Origin: Chryseobacterium sp. C-71
GTDB lineage: Bacteria > Bacteroidota > Bacteroidia > Flavobacteriales > Weeksellaceae
Direction: 5' to 3'
Assembly (NCBI RefSeq): GCF_020911865.1
Contig: NZ_CP087131.1
Span: 558,001 to 622,000, forward strand
Length of the DNA: 64,000 nucleotides
In this document: in pieces, positions 9,481 through 18,969 of the stretch
How positions within the stretch are numbered: position 1 is the first letter of the stretch
Layout: every line of letters begins with the position of its first letter
Made by a program: the position numbers and the translations under genes
Notes under the pieces: generated by a model
What the model was told of the DNA's origin: nothing
Seen by the model: only the letters and a program-made list of their open reading frames with translations
The model's database searches: none

Positions 9481-9500
9481 AACTTATCATTTAGAGAATT

Positions 9501-10112
9501 TTATCCTCCGAATTTGCTTGCGTAATCGTTTTGAGAAGCGATAATCACTTTTCTAGCGTGTTCTGCTCCGTAAACTTCCTGAATTCTACATTTAGCAGGC
9601 TCGTCCGGAAGGTTTTTATACGTTAAAAAGTAATGCATTAGTCTTTTTACTTCAGCTTCTGGAAGTTCAGCGATGTCTCTGAAATGTCCGAAAGCGTGGT
9701 CACTTACCATTACTGCAACGATTTTATCATCAGCTTCACCACTGTCAATCATTTTGAAACCACCGATTGGAATAGCTTCCATCAATAAACCACCAGAATG
9801 AATATTGTGAGAACTCAAAACACAGATATCCAAAGGGTCATGATCTCCCATTGTAACGTCATCTGCTCCACTTTCTACAGCTAATTTCATTACTTCTTCG
9901 TTACAGTATGTTCTTGGAACAAAACCATATAATGCAGGAATAATGTTTGAGAATTTCTGAGGTCTGTCTACCTTTAAATATCCTGTAGCTTTATCAATTT
10001 CATATTTAATCGTATCTGAAGGAACAATTTCCACGAAAACGTTGACAACGTTTGGCGCATCTTCTCCTGCAGAAATCCCATGCCACGGATGTGCTTTAAA
10101 ATTTGGAATCAT
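9501..10112 (-). CDS. ppa: Soluble family I inorganic pyrophosphatase
   Basis: Hydrolyses cytoplasmic pyrophosphate to phosphate. 203 residues with the family signature DHDPLDICVL (three metal-binding Asp), plus the conserved IKYEIDKATG substrate segment, the Y-G-F-V-P-R-T-Y region and a late YKNLPDEP stretch. It reads toward the membrane pyrophosphatase gene on the same strand but is separated from it by 411 bp with a terminator, so both enzymes for the same substrate are neighbours without an obvious shared transcript. The upstream gene of unknown function is 23 bp away and probably co-transcribed. Confidence 0.95.
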   Translation of the reverse strand: MIPNFKAHPWHGISAGEDAPNVVNVFVEIVPSDTIKYEIDKATGYLKVDRPQKFSNIIPALYGFVPRTYCNEEVMKLAVESGADDVTMGDHDPLDICVLSSHNIHSGGLLMEAIPIGGFKMIDSGEADDKIVAVMVSDHAFGHFRDIAELPEAEVKRLMHYFLTYKNLPDEPAKCRIQEVYGAEHARKVIIASQNDYASKFGG

Positions 10113-10135
10113 TTATTTATCTTTATTTTTATAGT

Positions 10136-10663
10136 TTAAGCAATTATTAAAATTTCTCTTCTCAAATCTTCAATGGTTGCCCCGATGTAATCATCTCCAT
10201 TCATATAATTCATGATGAAAACGGTTTTAAATTCATTAAGATTAGGGTTGTTATTCAAACTTTCGTAAGTTTTGTGAAGCAAATCTATGATAGCGAGTTT
10301 AGAATCAACGATATTCTGCCATGAATTTTTCGTTAAGTATAATTGTTGAGACGAATTGTATTCAAACTCTTCATTAATGGTACGTTCTGTTAAAAAAACA
10401 AACTCATGAGCTGCCAAATCTTTATCAAATTTCTGAATAAGATTGGAAGGTTTCATTCGCTCTAAAAAAAGCGTCATTCTTTCGTAAGAATGGGTTTTAT
10501 TTTCAGAATTTGATTTTACAGAAAGTAACTTGATTTCCTGATTCTTTAAATTGATATAGGTATAGACAAATTGTCTCAGCAAAACCAAAAACGGAATCGC
10601 CACAATCAGTGCAAATGCATACGGTAAATAGTCTGAAAAATTTGTCATAATTTGAGGAAGCAA
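10136..10663 (-). CDS. Membrane-anchored protein of unknown function
   Basis: 175 residues. One hydrophobic segment (about residues 13-35, YLPYAFALIVAIPFLVLL) is followed by a charged, probably helical soluble part with several aromatic residues. No catalytic motif is visible. It lies 23 bp upstream of ppa on the same strand, which suggests one transcription unit. I recognise it only as a protein type often found in flavobacteria and assign no function. Confidence 0.7.
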   Translation of the reverse strand: MLPQIMTNFSDYLPYAFALIVAIPFLVLLRQFVYTYINLKNQEIKLLSVKSNSENKTHSYERMTLFLERMKPSNLIQKFDKDLAAHEFVFLTERTINEEFEYNSSQQLYLTKNSWQNIVDSKLAIIDLLHKTYESLNNNPNLNEFKTVFIMNYMNGDDYIGATIEDLRREILIIA

Positions 10664-10818
10664 AATTACTAAATATTTGTTATTTAATCATCATTTTAAT
10701 AAGTTTTAATAAATGCAGTTGAGTCAGTGGTTTAAAGTAAATATGCAACGGGTAAAATTATCATTATTAAGAATAAAATTTAACTAAATTTACAGCCTTA
10801 TTACGCAAAATCATAGAA

Positions 10819-11601
10819 ATGTCTCTTAATAACTATATCTCAAAATTAGCTTTTACCTCAAAAATCACCAACAGTTTAAAATCCTGGATATCACTGATTG
10901 TAAATTCTAAGAGATATAGTTCAAGATTTAAAAAAAAGACTTTAGATTTAAACAACAATGAAACTTTTGTTTATCACCTAAAAATGGGAACTAAAAGTTT
11001 CGATTTCTATTTAAGAACTTTTAAGGGTGATATTGATATTTTCTACGAAGTTTTCTGGAAAAAAACCTACGCTGAGCATCTTTCCATTTTAAAAAAGGAT
11101 CCAAAAATAATTGTTGATTTGGGAGCGCACATTGGAATTACATCCACTTATTTATCCTTAAAATATCCTGATGCCAAAATATATGCAGTAGAAGCTTCTG
11201 CAGAAAATTTCGAACTGCTTAAAAGCAATACAAAATCTTTCAAAAATATAAAATGCATTCATGCTGCTGCATACTTTGAGGATGGTTTTGTCAATTTTTC
11301 AAATAATGAATTATCTTATAATCAAAGAATTTCTAAAAACGGTATTTCAACAGAAGCTATATCTATTGAAAGTCTGAAAACAAAATTCAGTCTATCAGAT
11401 ATTGACTTGATGAAAATTGATATTGAAGGTGGTGAAATTGAATTGTTGAGCAAAAATAATTCATGGCTATCCAGCGTTGAAAACATCATTATAGAAATTC
11501 ACAATCCCTATACCGCATCAGATTTAGAAAAAGATCTGAAACCTTTTGGTTTTAAAATCATGCGTGATGAACATTTTGTTTTTACAGCGGTAAAAGGCTA
11601 A
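10819..11601 (+). CDS. FkbM-family methyltransferase
   Basis: 260 residues. The SAM-binding motif IIVDLGAHIGITSTYLSL (near residue 96) is followed by the acidic IYAVEAS strand and the FkbM-type tail DLMKIDIEGGEIELL. FkbM methyltransferases O-methylate sugars or polyketides; the substrate here is unknown, but the next gene looks like a cell-surface acyltransferase, so a surface polysaccharide is plausible. It is convergent with that gene, with only 15 bp between the stops. Confidence 0.85.
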   Translation: MSLNNYISKLAFTSKITNSLKSWISLIVNSKRYSSRFKKKTLDLNNNETFVYHLKMGTKSFDFYLRTFKGDIDIFYEVFWKKTYAEHLSILKKDPKIIVDLGAHIGITSTYLSLKYPDAKIYAVEASAENFELLKSNTKSFKNIKCIHAAAYFEDGFVNFSNNELSYNQRISKNGISTEAISIESLKTKFSLSDIDLMKIDIEGGEIELLSKNNSWLSSVENIIIEIHNPYTASDLEKDLKPFGFKIMRDEHFVFTAVKG

Positions 11602-11616
11602 AATTTTTAAAAAAGA

Positions 11617-12510
11617 TTACCTGATTTTTAGAATTTTCTTAAGTAAGTCTTTTTTGGAATTGCTTAAGACAGGATACGTTTTCAAAACTGGGCGAAAACC
11701 CGTGAAAAATTCTTCAATGGAAGGAATTTCGCTTCCTTCAAAATCAAATATTTTAGAATTGATATTTTTAGAAATAATATGATCTATTAAAACAGATGAT
11801 CCGGATAGTTTCACATATTTTTTATCATTAAATGTTCCTAATAATGCAATGGTATTTTCGTTGCAGTACAATGCTAAAGCATTAATAATTTTCTTTTGGT
11901 AGATAAAAACAACTATTTCCAAAAGTTTTGCTTTTTCCAATTCGGAAAAGATTTTCATGAATTTCCTTTTATCATTTTCATCTTTAGCACCCAATGAATT
12001 TTCATTGATAAAGTTTTCGGCTTCTAAAAAATTCACTCTTTGAATCTCTGAATTTTCAAGAATTTCATGATCAAGTCGTAGTTTTCTTTTCCGTTTTGGT
12101 GAATATCTTTGTCTTACCAATTCATAGTTTTCTGGATTGATAAGATAATTTTTTCTTCTTTTTAAAGTTTGGCTAAATTGATTAACATCATTGAAAGCAT
12201 AATACCAAATTCTATATTTACTTTTAAAAAAATCTAAAAACTGATCATTAATAAACACTTCGTCATTCTTCGAAAAAATTCCAAGTTGCTGACAAAGTTT
12301 TGGATTAATTATAAACTTCAAACCCATTTTTTTGATGTAAGGAACCGGCATGACCGCCTCATAATCATTGTAAACCAATAATTCCCATTTTTTATCTGAA
12401 GTAATATCCAGAAAGTCTTTTGTTGCAGAGTATTTTCGCTGCTCAGAATTTTCTAAGCAATGGGTGTATTTTTCATAATCTATTTCGTTGTATTTCAGTC
12501 TTCTAATCAT
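11617..12510 (-). CDS. FemAB/GNAT-like acyltransferase of unknown substrate
   Basis: 297 residues with a two-lobed GNAT feel: an N-terminal lobe with KWELLVYNDYEAVMPVPYIK, a basic region SPKRKRKLRL, and a C-terminal lobe ending FDFEGSEIPSIEEFFTGF, which resembles the tail of FemAB-type aminoacyl/acyl transferases. The start overlaps the stop of radC by 4 bp (ATGA), so the two are translationally coupled. Substrate and pathway are not visible. Confidence 0.6.
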   Translation of the reverse strand: MIRRLKYNEIDYEKYTHCLENSEQRKYSATKDFLDITSDKKWELLVYNDYEAVMPVPYIKKMGLKFIINPKLCQQLGIFSKNDEVFINDQFLDFFKSKYRIWYYAFNDVNQFSQTLKRRKNYLINPENYELVRQRYSPKRKRKLRLDHEILENSEIQRVNFLEAENFINENSLGAKDENDKRKFMKIFSELEKAKLLEIVVFIYQKKIINALALYCNENTIALLGTFNDKKYVKLSGSSVLIDHIISKNINSKIFDFEGSEIPSIEEFFTGFRPVLKTYPVLSNSKKDLLKKILKIR

Positions 12511-13184
12511 AATATGCCTTCATCTACGAAACTTAGATAAGTATTTTGAGTAATGATGAGATGATCGAGAAGCTGAATGTTCATGAGATTTCCTGCTTCT
12601 TGTATCTTTTTTGTAATATTAATGTCTTCAGCGCTTGGTTTTAAGTTACCTGAAGGATGATTATGTGAAATGATAATTCCTGTAGCAAAATGTTCTAAAG
12701 CTATTTTAAAAACAATCCGGATATCCACAATTGACTGATTGATACCTCCCTGCGTGAGCTGGGCAAGATGAATTACTTTGTTACTCTGATTTAGAAAAAC
12801 TGCCCAAAATTCTTCTGTTCTGAGGTCTGCCAAATGAAGTTTCAGAATTTGATATGCATCTTTACTGCTTGAAATTTGTGGTTTTTCGGGAATTTCCTGC
12901 GAAGCTCTTCGTCTTCCTATTTCTAAAGCAGTTGCGATAGAAATTGCTTTTACTTCGCCTACCCCTTTAAATTTAGTTAAATCTTTTATCGTCAGTAAAC
13001 TCAGCTGATGCCAATTATTATTCACTGACGCCAATATTTTCCTTGCCAATTCTACCGCCGTTTCATCTCTGCTTCCACTGCCCATGATGATTGCCAAAAG
13101 TTCAGAATCAGAAAGTGAATTTTTACCTTTCAGTAAAAATTTTTCTCTGGGTCTGTCGTCTTCTGCAAGAAATTTTATAGACAT
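12507..13184 (-). CDS. radC: RadC-family JAB-domain protein
   Basis: 225 residues. An N-terminal helix-hairpin-helix-like part (LLAIIMGSGSRDETAVELAR, then KFKGVGEVKAI) precedes a JAB/MPN metalloprotease-like domain with the zinc motif ISHNHPSGNLKPSAED. The family is called RadC, but its repair role is not established. It is first in a two-gene overlap with the FemAB-like gene. Confidence 0.92.
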   Translation of the reverse strand: MSIKFLAEDDRPREKFLLKGKNSLSDSELLAIIMGSGSRDETAVELARKILASVNNNWHQLSLLTIKDLTKFKGVGEVKAISIATALEIGRRRASQEIPEKPQISSSKDAYQILKLHLADLRTEEFWAVFLNQSNKVIHLAQLTQGGINQSIVDIRIVFKIALEHFATGIIISHNHPSGNLKPSAEDINITKKIQEAGNLMNIQLLDHLIITQNTYLSFVDEGIL

Positions 13185-13215
13185 GATTTAGGTTGTAGAT
13201 ATTAATTTTTTAGAT

Positions 13216-13794
13216 TTAATAAAACGCAAATAAAATAATTGGCTTTTTTGATTGGTCAATATATTTTGCAGTTTGATTAAAGGCAATTTTCGATAGCATG
13301 GGGCAGCTAAGACTTAAACAAGCTAAATTTTCAGATTCCTGATTGGGAATACAGTCAAAGGAATGAAGAACAATTGCACGTTGCAATGCATTGTTATTGG
13401 TAGAATCAAGACCTTGTAATCTGTAAGCTTTGCCAAACTTACCAACATAACTTTCACGGATTTCATATTTCCCTAAAGAAGATTGATAAGAGCCTTCTAC
13501 ATTAGAAAATTTCAAATCATTTGATCTTGAAACTACAGAACCAGAACCGTGAGAAACTATTGCTTTTTGCAAAAATTTATCATTCTTTAAATCGTAAACA
13601 AAGTATCTGTATTTCCCGGAATGTGTTTTAAAATTAATAAAAACCGCAATTTCCTGGTTGTAATTTTTCCCTTTCAGAAAATCTTTAATTTCTGCTATTT
13701 TTGTTGCCGGCAAAACCGATTGACTCTGCTGAGATTGGGTTTTGGAACATGAAATAATAAAAAGAAACAAGAAAATAAATTGTTTCATCATCAA
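13216..13794 (-). CDS. Murein L,D-transpeptidase-like lipoprotein (YkuD_2 type)
   Basis: 192 residues. A hydrophobic signal ends in a lipobox-like FIISC, followed by a Gln/Ser-rich stretch. The catalytic region carries YFVYDLKNDKFL, SHGSGSV, AIVLHSF (conserved His) and LSLSCPML (candidate catalytic Cys in S-x-S-C-P), matching the L,D-transpeptidase catalytic-domain group in Bacteroidota. It would act on peptidoglycan stem peptides in the periplasm; activity is inferred. Several ATG codons stand in a row at the start, so the exact first residue is uncertain by two. Confidence 0.8.
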   Translation of the reverse strand: MMMKQFIFLFLFIISCSKTQSQQSQSVLPATKIAEIKDFLKGKNYNQEIAVFINFKTHSGKYRYFVYDLKNDKFLQKAIVSHGSGSVVSRSNDLKFSNVEGSYQSSLGKYEIRESYVGKFGKAYRLQGLDSTNNNALQRAIVLHSFDCIPNQESENLACLSLSCPMLSKIAFNQTAKYIDQSKKPIILFAFY

Positions 13795-13857
13795 AATTGT
13801 GTTTAAATTTTTTTACTATTTAAAGCTGTCAGTCAAAAGTCTATTGTAATAAGCAGC

Positions 13858-14526
13858 TTACTCTATAATCATTCCGTCTTTCATGACCAATTTTCGGTCT
13901 GTTATTTCAGCTAAATTGGGATTATGTGTTACAATTACAAATGTCTGGTTGTATTTGTCTCTCAAATCAAAAAATAGCCGATGCAAATCATCCGCATTTT
14001 TAGAATCCAAATTTCCAGTGGGTTCATCTGCGTAAATGATTTTGGGTGAATTGATTAAAGCTCGTGCAACAGCTACTCGCTGCGCCTCACCACCAGACAA
14101 CTGAGTTGGCTTGTGATGCAGTCTTTGTCCTATTTTAAGATCTTCAAACAAGTCGTAAGCTTTTTCAATGGCTTCTTTTTCGTTCGCTCCGGCAATTTTT
14201 GTTGGAATTAAAACATTCTCTAATGCTGTAAATTCCGGAAGAAGCTGATGAAACTGAAATACAAAACCGATGTTCTGATTTCTGAATCTTGAAATCTGCT
14301 TATCAGTCATATTGATGAATGATTCTCCATTGAGCTCAATTTCCGTTTTATAGTTTTTAGGATTTGAAGGGCTGTCTAAAGTTCCTAAAATCTGTAAAAG
14401 TGTAGATTTTCCCGCTCCGGATTCTCCCACAATAGAAACGACTTCACCCGCTTTGATATGAAGGTCTACTCCTTTTAAAACTTCCAGATTACCATAAGAT
14501 TTATGGATATTACTTGCTCTAATCAT
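13858..14526 (-). CDS. ABC transporter ATP-binding protein, LolD-like
   Basis: 222 residues: Walker [10 protein letters not shown] near residue 36, Q-loop [11 protein letters not shown], signature [15 protein letters not shown], Walker [14 protein letters not shown], and the switch VTHNP. The MacB/LolD subfamily layout is clear. LolD energises lipoprotein release toward the outer membrane, but the permease partners are not adjacent, so the exact transporter is uncertain. The flanking genes are a transpeptidase-like lipoprotein and a histidine kinase. Confidence 0.85.
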   Translation of the reverse strand: MIRASNIHKSYGNLEVLKGVDLHIKAGEVVSIVGESGAGKSTLLQILGTLDSPSNPKNYKTEIELNGESFINMTDKQISRFRNQNIGFVFQFHQLLPEFTALENVLIPTKIAGANEKEAIEKAYDLFEDLKIGQRLHHKPTQLSGGEAQRVAVARALINSPKIIYADEPTGNLDSKNADDLHRLFFDLRDKYNQTFVIVTHNPNLAEITDRKLVMKDGMIIE

Positions 14527-14601
14527 GCTTCAAAAATAGTGATTTTTTTTTGCTTTTGGCTTCTTCTGATCAGCTTTTAGCATTATTGATTTAATTAAAA
14601 A

Positions 14602-15756
14602 TTATCCTTTTTTTATGATGATTCTAAAGGTTGTTCCTTTTCCTACTTCAGTCTGAGAAATTTTTATATCACCGTTATGGTATTCCTGCACTACTCTTTT
14701 GGCTAAGCTTAAACCCAATCCCCAGCCACGTTTTTTTGTTGAGTAACCTGGTTTGAAGGCGTTTTGAGCCTGATATTTTGTCATTCCGCTGCCGTTGTCT
14801 TTTACTTCTATTAAAATATTTTTGTTGCGTTCAAAAACTGACATTTGTAAAACACCCTCACCTTTCATTGCATCCACGGCATTTTTGACCAAATTTTCTA
14901 TCACCCAGCTCATCAGAATTTTATTGTGCGGAACCAAAATATTGTACGTTGGAAGCAGAAGAGTAAAGTCGATTTTATTTGAAATTCTGGTTTTTAAATA
15001 ATCATAATTTTCACGAATCGTTTCGTTAAAATTCATGTCATTCAATTCGGGAACAGAACCAATTTTTGAGAATCTTTCAGAAATCGTTCTCAGTCTTTCA
15101 ATGTCTTTTTCTATTTCATGAACTCCTTCTGAATCAGGGTTTTCAAGTTTCATAATTTCCATCCACCCCATCATTGATGACAATGGAGTACCAATTTGGT
15201 GTGCAGTCTCTTTTGCCAAACCTGCCCAAAGATAGCCTTCATCGGTTTTCTTTACCGTTCTTAAAAACCAGAATGAAAATAGAAAATAACACAAAACAAA
15301 AAAACCTAGCAGAAAAGGAAAATATTGTAGATTATTAAGCATTTCTGAATTGTCATAATAAACAAACTGATTATTTCCACCCTGCACGATTATTTCTATC
15401 GCAGGATATTTTTTTGCCATTCCTTTTGCTAAAGCAATTATTTTTTTGGAGTCATCACCAATCTCTTTTGGTAAATGTTTATATTCTATGATTTGATCAT
15501 TTTTATCTAAAATAATCACAGGAATTGTGGTATTGGAGCTGTAAATTGCAAGAAGCAGTTCCTGAACTTCCAAACTTGGTGTTACATCTTGTTGAAATTT
15601 TAGAGCTTTAACCAAAATGTCAACTCGCTTTACTTCATCTTTCTTCAAATAATTAACAACCAAGGTAGAAGTAATAACGATGGATACAACAACCAACGTC
15701 ATCAAAGAAAAAATAAACCAGTTGTTGAATCTGGCAAAAATGGATCTTTTTTTCAA
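14602..15756 (-). CDS. Sensor histidine kinase
   Basis: 384 residues. Two membrane segments (about 13-35 and 144-166) enclose a periplasmic region of about 108 residues. The H-box is AHQIGTPLSSMMGW with His186, and the ATPase motifs are ENLVKNAVDAM (N), VKDNGSGM (G1) and GWGLGLSLAKRV (G2). The Q-I-G-T-P variant replaces the more common E-L-R-T-P. No response regulator is adjacent, so it is an orphan kinase whose signal is unknown. It ends 6 bp after the start side of the dacB-like gene, which suggests co-transcription. Confidence 0.88.
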   Translation of the reverse strand: MKKRSIFARFNNWFIFSLMTLVVVSIVITSTLVVNYLKKDEVKRVDILVKALKFQQDVTPSLEVQELLLAIYSSNTTIPVIILDKNDQIIEYKHLPKEIGDDSKKIIALAKGMAKKYPAIEIIVQGGNNQFVYYDNSEMLNNLQYFPFLLGFFVLCYFLFSFWFLRTVKKTDEGYLWAGLAKETAHQIGTPLSSMMGWMEIMKLENPDSEGVHEIEKDIERLRTISERFSKIGSVPELNDMNFNETIRENYDYLKTRISNKIDFTLLLPTYNILVPHNKILMSWVIENLVKNAVDAMKGEGVLQMSVFERNKNILIEVKDNGSGMTKYQAQNAFKPGYSTKKRGWGLGLSLAKRVVQEYHNGDIKISQTEVGKGTTFRIIIKKG

Positions 15757-15762
15757 TTGTAT

Positions 15763-17136
15763 TTATTTTAAAAGATTTAAAATTTTCTGCAATTCTGTAC
15801 TTCCGCTTCCCTGATAATTATTGATGATAATTGCGTAAACGTATTTTTTTCCATCTTTTGAAGCGTGATATCCTGCGTATGATTTTGTATCTCTCATCGT
15901 TCCGCTTTTCATTTTCATACCGTTGTCCTGAGTAGGAAATCCGTCGTAATAAGATTCAAACCAGGGTTGTTTTTTAGCATAAATTAAAGCCTGAACTTCG
16001 GCTTTTGCTGAAACATAATTTTGTGGGGAAAGTCCGCTTCCGTCAGCGAAATTAATCATATTTGAATTAATACCTTTTGATTTCCAGAACTCTGTAAGAT
16101 AAGCAATTCCGTTTTTGAAACTTGAGTTACCTTTTTTCTCTTTACCTAAAGTTTTAATTAAATTTTCCCCATATAAATTCACAGATTTTCTCAGGAACCA
16201 ATAAACGATTTTATCTAAAGTCGGCGATTCGTAGGTCAGAATAATATTATTTTTTGGAAATTCTATAGCTTTCTTTCCTTCAATTTCAATTTGAGAATTT
16301 GTTAAAACTTTTCCCGAAAATTCAACTCCGGAATCTTTCAGCCATTTTTGAACTTCTACGCCCAATTGCAAAGGCGGATTGGGAACAGAACCCGAAACTG
16401 TGGTCACTTTTCCTGCGGGCAGACTTCCATTAATTAAAGCCACCTCAGAATGTGGAGCCGTAAAAATCAAGCTTTGATCTGAACTTCCGGCTGCTTTCAA
16501 ATCATTCAGCCATTTAATTCCGGCTAAAGGATAAGAGAAACTTTTAAAATCTGTTCCGTTGATATTGATGTCAAACTGATTTTCACGCCAATTGACTCCC
16601 CAAACCCCAGCACCATAATAATTCCCCAAATCATCCCAAGGCCAACCTCCGGGAATCGTCTGATGGTCAAAATAAGAATCATCAATAATTAAATCACCGG
16701 AAATTTTTGTAATTCCTGATTTTTTGATGGCTTCTAACAATTTTTGTTTGAAATTTTCAGGCTTATAGCCATCATATCTCCAGCTTCCTAGCGTAGGATC
16801 ACCATTTGATGTGATGAAAAGATTTCCGTTTAAATTTCCATTAGAAATCGTTCCTGAGTATGCCGAAGTCGTTTTGTAAGTATAATTTTTACCTAAAGTT
16901 TCCAAAGCGGCTGCTGCAGTAAATATTTTTTGGGTTGAAGCCGTTGATAAACCTTTACTCCCCTGATATTCGTAAATCAAATTTCCGCTTTCATCTGAAA
17001 CATAAAAAGATAGATTTGATGAAACAGCCAATGAAGAATTCATCAGATTTTTTGTAGCATCATCTAATTTTTGAGCAAAATTTTGAGCAAAAATAATTTG
17101 TGTGGAGAATATGATTAAGGCAAGCGATTTTTTCAT
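15763..17136 (-). CDS. dacB: D-alanyl-D-alanine carboxypeptidase/endopeptidase (PBP4 type)
   Basis: 457 residues with an N-terminal signal peptide (through residue 17). The penicillin-binding active site is visible: STQK (Ser67, Lys70), SVN for the S-x-N motif in the NLYGENLIKTLG segment, and KSGT near the C-terminus. A long insert between the first two motifs is typical of class C PBP4. It trims or cleaves peptidoglycan peptides in the periplasm. It lies 6 bp upstream of the histidine kinase gene and probably shares its transcript. Confidence 0.9.
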   Translation of the reverse strand: MKKSLALIIFSTQIIFAQNFAQKLDDATKNLMNSSLAVSSNLSFYVSDESGNLIYEYQGSKGLSTASTQKIFTAAAALETLGKNYTYKTTSAYSGTISNGNLNGNLFITSNGDPTLGSWRYDGYKPENFKQKLLEAIKKSGITKISGDLIIDDSYFDHQTIPGGWPWDDLGNYYGAGVWGVNWRENQFDININGTDFKSFSYPLAGIKWLNDLKAAGSSDQSLIFTAPHSEVALINGSLPAGKVTTVSGSVPNPPLQLGVEVQKWLKDSGVEFSGKVLTNSQIEIEGKKAIEFPKNNIILTYESPTLDKIVYWFLRKSVNLYGENLIKTLGKEKKGNSSFKNGIAYLTEFWKSKGINSNMINFADGSGLSPQNYVSAKAEVQALIYAKKQPWFESYYDGFPTQDNGMKMKSGTMRDTKSYAGYHASKDGKKYVYAIIINNYQGSGSTELQKILNLLK

Positions 17137-17177
17137 TAAAGAATTGTTTATTCAAATATAAAAGTATAAACTATAAA

Positions 17178-17870
17178 TTATAGCTGACTGCCAGATTCTA
17201 TTTCATAAGGCTCTTTTCCTTTCTCAAAAATCCTCGTCAGTTCGCTTCCTTCAACAGTAATTGTATCACCTATTCTTCTGATCCAGCTTCCTTCTCGAAG
17301 TCCGACAACTTTGATGTCGTTTTGGGTTAAAAATTCTTTGATACGGGTCTCTCTGGTTTCTCCGTTATGTTTTAAATCCGGATTGGGATCGAGATAATGC
17401 GGATTGATATTGAAAGAAACCAATCCCATGCACTCAAAACTTGGAGGATAAACGATCGGCATATCGTTGGTTGTTTTCATGTTCTGCCCGCCAATATTAC
17501 TTCCGGCGCTGCATCCTAAATATGGTTTTCCATTTTCCACATTTTGCTTTAAAATAGTCATAAGGTTTTCTTCATGCAACGTTTTAACCAGCAAAAAAGT
17601 GTTTCCGCCGCCAGTAAAATATCCTTTTGCTGAATGTAGAGCTTCAATTTTATCTTCAAATTCATGCAAACCTTTTACTTTAATATTAATAGTTTCGAAA
17701 AAATATTTTGCTTTTACGGTGTAATCATCATGTGAAATTCCGCCGGGTCTTGCGAATGGAATGAAAATAATTTCATCGATTCCTTTATATAATTCAATAA
17801 GTTCTTCTTTTAAATATTCAAGATACTCTCCACCAAAAAGTGTAGAAGTTGAAGCTAATATTATGTTCAT
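17178..17870 (-). CDS. pepE: Dipeptidase E (peptidase S51)
   Basis: 230 residues from the ATG at 17870. S51 peptidases cleave Asp-Xaa dipeptides in the cytoplasm using a Ser nucleophile, seen here in LGCSAGSNIGG, with the conserved His in INPHYLDPN. An upstream in-frame ATG at 17915 would add 15 residues but lies within the promoter (17901-17935), so the shorter start is preferred. The gene is followed by the dacB-like gene on the same strand. The IS5-family element starts 29 bp upstream of its -33 box. Confidence 0.88.
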   Translation of the reverse strand: MNIILASTSTLFGGEYLEYLKEELIELYKGIDEIIFIPFARPGGISHDDYTVKAKYFFETINIKVKGLHEFEDKIEALHSAKGYFTGGGNTFLLVKTLHEENLMTILKQNVENGKPYLGCSAGSNIGGQNMKTTNDMPIVYPPSFECMGLVSFNINPHYLDPNPDLKHNGETRETRIKEFLTQNDIKVVGLREGSWIRRIGDTITVEGSELTRIFEKGKEPYEIESGSQL

Positions 17871-17900
17871 AAGATGAAAGATAATAGGTTTGTTATAAAA

Positions 17901-17935
17901 CAAAGATAAACTCAAACAAGGTAAGAATCAAAAAA
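17901..17935 (-). promoter_or_regulatory. Promoter of pepE
   Basis: On the minus strand TTTTTTG (17935-17929), 20 nt, TATCTTTG (17908-17901): an exact TAnnTTTG match. It predicts a start near 17895 and decides against the upstream ATG at 17915. Confidence 0.65.
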
Positions 17936-17963
17936 TACGCTAAAAAAAGTCTGTTAACTGTTA

Positions 17964-18872
17964 GAGCCTGTTTAAAAATTAAATTAGAAAAAGTTATATG
18001 GCGTTTATCTTTATAAAATAAACGTATAAAAAATTGATTGTCAGTTGTTTATGTGTTTTATTTTTCGTAACTTGTTGGTAACTAATCAATTAAGCTACAT
18101 TGAAACACTACTCTACAAACATTTCTGACAATCAGTGGCAATTTATAAAAAAGACTTTGAACCTCAATAATAGAAAACGAAAATATGATTTAAGAATCAT
18201 TTGGAACGCCATTATGTATTTAGTGAAAACCGGATGTCAATGGCGGATGTTGCCTGGTGATTTTCCCAAATGGGAGTTGGTTTATTATTATTACAGCAAA
18301 TGGGCAAATGCAGAGGATTTTGATCTGCTTCTTTCGAAATTACGAGAAACAGTCAGATTAAAACTAAATCAAAATAGAGAACCAAGTCTAGGCATAATGG
18401 ATAGTCAAAGTGTAAGATGGGGAAACAATCGTTCATTAAATGGTTTTGATGGGAACAAAAAAGTAAAAGGCATTAAAAGACATGTGGTGGTTGACAAAAA
18501 CGGATTTTTATTAGCAATAATGGTTACTGTAGCCAATATTCATGACAGTAAAGCTGTAGATTTTCTCATGAGAACTTTGGCGTATTTCTTAAGTCCGGTG
18601 AAGATTATTCTTGCGGACGGCGGTTATAGAGGAGAAATCACAGAACAGGTGAAAAATAAATTTGGTTATTTGATCAATGTGGTCATGAGAAGTGATGAAA
18701 AGAAATGGGAGTTTAAACCCATTTCTAAAAGATGGATTATTGAACGGACTTTTTCCTGGTTTGATAACGACCGAAGATTGTGCAGGAATTATGAACTGCT
18801 AATGGAAAATTCAGAAAATATGGTCAAATTATCTGCCATAAAAAATTTATTGTATAAAATTTAAACAGGCTC
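17964..18872 (+). mobile_element. Complete IS5-family insertion sequence (909 bp)
   Basis: Terminal inverted repeats GAGCCTGTTTAAA (17964-17976) and its complement (18860-18872) match perfectly over 13 bp. TTA directly flanks both ends (17961-17963 and 18873-18875), a 3-bp target duplication that fits the TNA rule of the IS1031 subgroup. One intact transposase frame fills most of the element. Confidence 0.92.
18100..18864 (+). CDS. IS5-family DDE transposase
   Basis: 254 residues in one frame, read from TTG at 18100. An N-terminal DUF4096-type segment (ISDNQWQFIKKTL, then MLPGDFPKWELVYYYYSKW) is followed by an RNase H-like core with D101 in GIMDSQSV, D173 in ILADGGYRGE and E215 in RWIIERTFSW, so the catalytic triad is complete. 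No frameshift is needed, unlike some IS5 groups. Gene and ends being intact suggest it could still move. Confidence 0.92.
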   Translation: MKHYSTNISDNQWQFIKKTLNLNNRKRKYDLRIIWNAIMYLVKTGCQWRMLPGDFPKWELVYYYYSKWANAEDFDLLLSKLRETVRLKLNQNREPSLGIMDSQSVRWGNNRSLNGFDGNKKVKGIKRHVVVDKNGFLLAIMVTVANIHDSKAVDFLMRTLAYFLSPVKIILADGGYRGEITEQVKNKFGYLINVVMRSDEKKWEFKPISKRWIIERTFSWFDNDRRLCRNYELLMENSENMVKLSAIKNLLYKI

Positions 18873-18969
18873 TTAATACCTTCAAAAAAAACTTAAAGGT
18901 TCTAAAACTTTCTTTTTAATGGAATTATTCTTGAACTTTAATATTTACAATTTTAAAAATGTAAGAAAT

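Larger units (their letters stand above)
9090..9500. other. 411-bp intergenic region between ppa and hppA
   Basis: No gene is supported. It holds a short TCAACT/AGTTGA hairpin near 9184-9200, the long hairpin element at 9300-9370 and the ppa terminator at 9450-9480. A 66-residue open frame here is discounted because it runs through the palindrome. Confidence 0.6.

Noticed and set aside
17971..18099. Possible second gene before the IS transposase
   Set aside because: The space is the normal left end of the element and has no start or frame of useful length.
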